A stretch of 5,683 bases of DNA from CAIVSN01 sp031539165 (GTDB taxonomy: Bacteria > Patescibacteriota > Gracilibacteria > BD1-5 > UBA2023). The position numbers and the translations under genes were made by a program. Location of the stretch: assembly GCA_031539165.1 (NCBI GenBank), contig JAVKLK010000015.1, positions 1 to 5,683 of the forward strand, given 5' to 3'. Positions within the stretch are counted from its first letter, which is position 1. Each line of letters opens with the position of its first letter. The notes beneath the pieces are model-generated. The model was not told where the DNA came from. It saw nothing but the letters and a program-made list of their open reading frames with translations, and did not search any database. Shown in pieces: positions 5,540 to 5,683 of this stretch.

Positions 5540-5683
<144 letters not shown>

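Overview
This window looks like a complete short contig from a candidate-phyla-radiation bacterium that reads UGA as glycine (genetic code 25), most likely Gracilibacteria (BD1-5) or a close relative of Absconditabacteria (SR1). Three genes (a tRNA-dihydrouridine synthase, a P-loop kinase and a hypothetical protein) are open only if in-frame TGA is sense. At several of the nine TGA codons the family consensus is glycine, for example the Gly before ANLITVHGRT and the Gly of GFPG in Dus. All six coding sequences end in TAA or TAG, never TGA. CGA encodes conserved arginines (VGGSTR in DnaK, VHGRT in Dus), which argues against the Absconditabacteria lineages reported to read CGA/CGG as Trp.

Layout from left to right. 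A 16-base C run opens the window and a 75-base G run closes it; both look like sequencing or assembly artefacts. A minus-strand dnaK fills 72-1964, with an intrinsic terminator just downstream and a control region upstream (1965-2056): TTGACA-17 bp-TATAGT preceded by a CIRCE-type inverted repeat, so HrcA control of heat shock is likely. A 52-residue single-span membrane protein lies on the minus strand at 2157-2315. It is an independent unit with its own extended -10, structured leader, Shine-Dalgarno and strong terminator. A 154-residue hypothetical protein on the plus strand (2500-2964) meets, stop to stop with a 4-base overlap, a minus-strand half-size glycosyltransferase-like protein (2961-3494). 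Divergent from the latter is dus (3570-4658). It converges, across a hairpin of 26 bp spacing, on a minus-strand kinase of the UPF0200/dephospho-CoA-kinase-like group with an extra C-terminal region (4685-5539).

No operon is evident: nearly every gene is its own transcription unit, arranged in convergent or divergent pairs. The content is housekeeping (protein folding, tRNA modification, nucleotide or cofactor phosphorylation) plus small proteins of unknown role. A standard-code annotation would split dus into two fragments, truncate the kinase and the hypothetical gene, and invite a spurious 224-codon antisense ORF. The recoding is the main lesson of this window.
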